Part shown: one piece after another, positions 8,125 to 8,234 of the stretch
How positions within the stretch are numbered: position 1 is the first letter of the stretch
Layout: every line of letters begins with the position of its first letter
Translations under genes and position numbers: made by a program
Assembly: GCA_013812695.1 (NCBI GenBank)
Contig: JACCSZ010000046.1
Location: 1 to 8,234, forward strand
From: Gemmatimonadales bacterium
Lineage (GTDB): Bacteria; Gemmatimonadota; Gemmatimonadetes; Gemmatimonadales; GWC2-71-9
Direction: 5' to 3'
DNA length: 8,234 nt
Notes under the pieces: generated by a model
Databases searched by the model: none
The model's input: the letters and a program-made list of their open reading frames with translations, nothing else
Told to the model about the DNA's origin: nothing

Positions 8125-8234
8125 ATGACCATGGTGCACGCCGCACGGCTGCGTGACAGTCCTGCCGAAGACGCCTTCGACCGCCTGACGCGGCTGGCGG
8201 CTCGGCTGCTTGGCGCGCCCGTAGCCTTGGTCAC
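8125..8234 (+). CDS. N-terminus of a probable GAF-domain sensor protein, truncated by window edge
   Basis: The first 36 codons read from ATG 8125 and run off the right edge. The peptide includes EDAFDRLTRLAARLLGAPVALV (15-36), the characteristic opening helix and first strand of GAF domains that begin many bacterial two-component kinases and diguanylate cyclases. The frame has been open since the TAA at 8026-8028. Alternative starts are ATG 8131 and TTG 8071. ATG 8125 is preferred because the GAF helix normally starts some 10-20 residues into such proteins. No Shine-Dalgarno is visible; a TTGACG at 8071-8076 could be a -35 box, but no matching -10 is clear. What follows the GAF domain cannot be known. 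It is transcribed divergently from the phosphate operon; a functional link is speculation. Confidence 0.65.
   Translation, partial: MTMVHAARLRDSPAEDAFDRLTRLAARLLGAPVALV

Overview
The window is a dense, high-GC (roughly two-thirds G+C by eye) bacterial chromosomal segment with strong G/C preference at third codon positions. That composition creates several very long spurious antisense open frames. The gene content is housekeeping and accessory metabolism of an aerobic, probably soil or sediment bacterium: a form II CoxL-like molybdenum hydroxylase, the glyoxylate-bypass malate synthase A, low-affinity phosphate uptake, a GT4 glycosyltransferase and a hemolysin III-type membrane protein. Promoter-like TAnnnT boxes placed 6-7 nt before ATG, and a GTCATCCTGAGC palindromic repeat, would fit groups such as Gemmatimonadota, Methylomirabilota/Rokubacteria or Chloroflexota. 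No taxonomic marker proves any of these.

Layout. (1) 1-2334, minus strand: a molybdenum hydroxylase operon, with the [2Fe-2S] small subunit followed by the molybdopterin large subunit, which runs off the left edge. The S-then-L order and the AYRGAGR motif match form II. (2) 2509-2635, plus strand: a complete tRNA-Asn(GUU) with a plausible sigma70-type promoter. (3) 2685-5024, minus strand: a hemolysin III family gene interrupted by one in-frame TAA, then a strong hairpin, a 26-codon ORF with a near-perfect Shine-Dalgarno, and malate synthase A, whose GTG start overlaps the small ORF's TGA. (4) 5101-6249, plus strand: a GT4 glycosyltransferase, divergent from the hemolysin gene; both look leaderless. 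(5) 6250-6344: a convergent gap filled by a REP-like long hairpin. (6) 6345-7999, minus strand: a DUF47/PhoU-like protein and a PiT phosphate transporter, coupled with a 2-nt gap. (7) 8125-8234, plus strand: the first 36 codons of a probable GAF-domain sensor, divergent from the phosphate operon.

How the genes work together. The clear functional pairs are the two hydroxylase subunits and DUF47 with PiT. The least expected structure is the aceB leader. A small ORF with a much better ribosome-binding site than aceB itself sits immediately upstream and overlaps the aceB start by 4 nt, behind a hairpin that covers the previous gene's stop codon. I see no mobile element, CRISPR array, rRNA or defence system.
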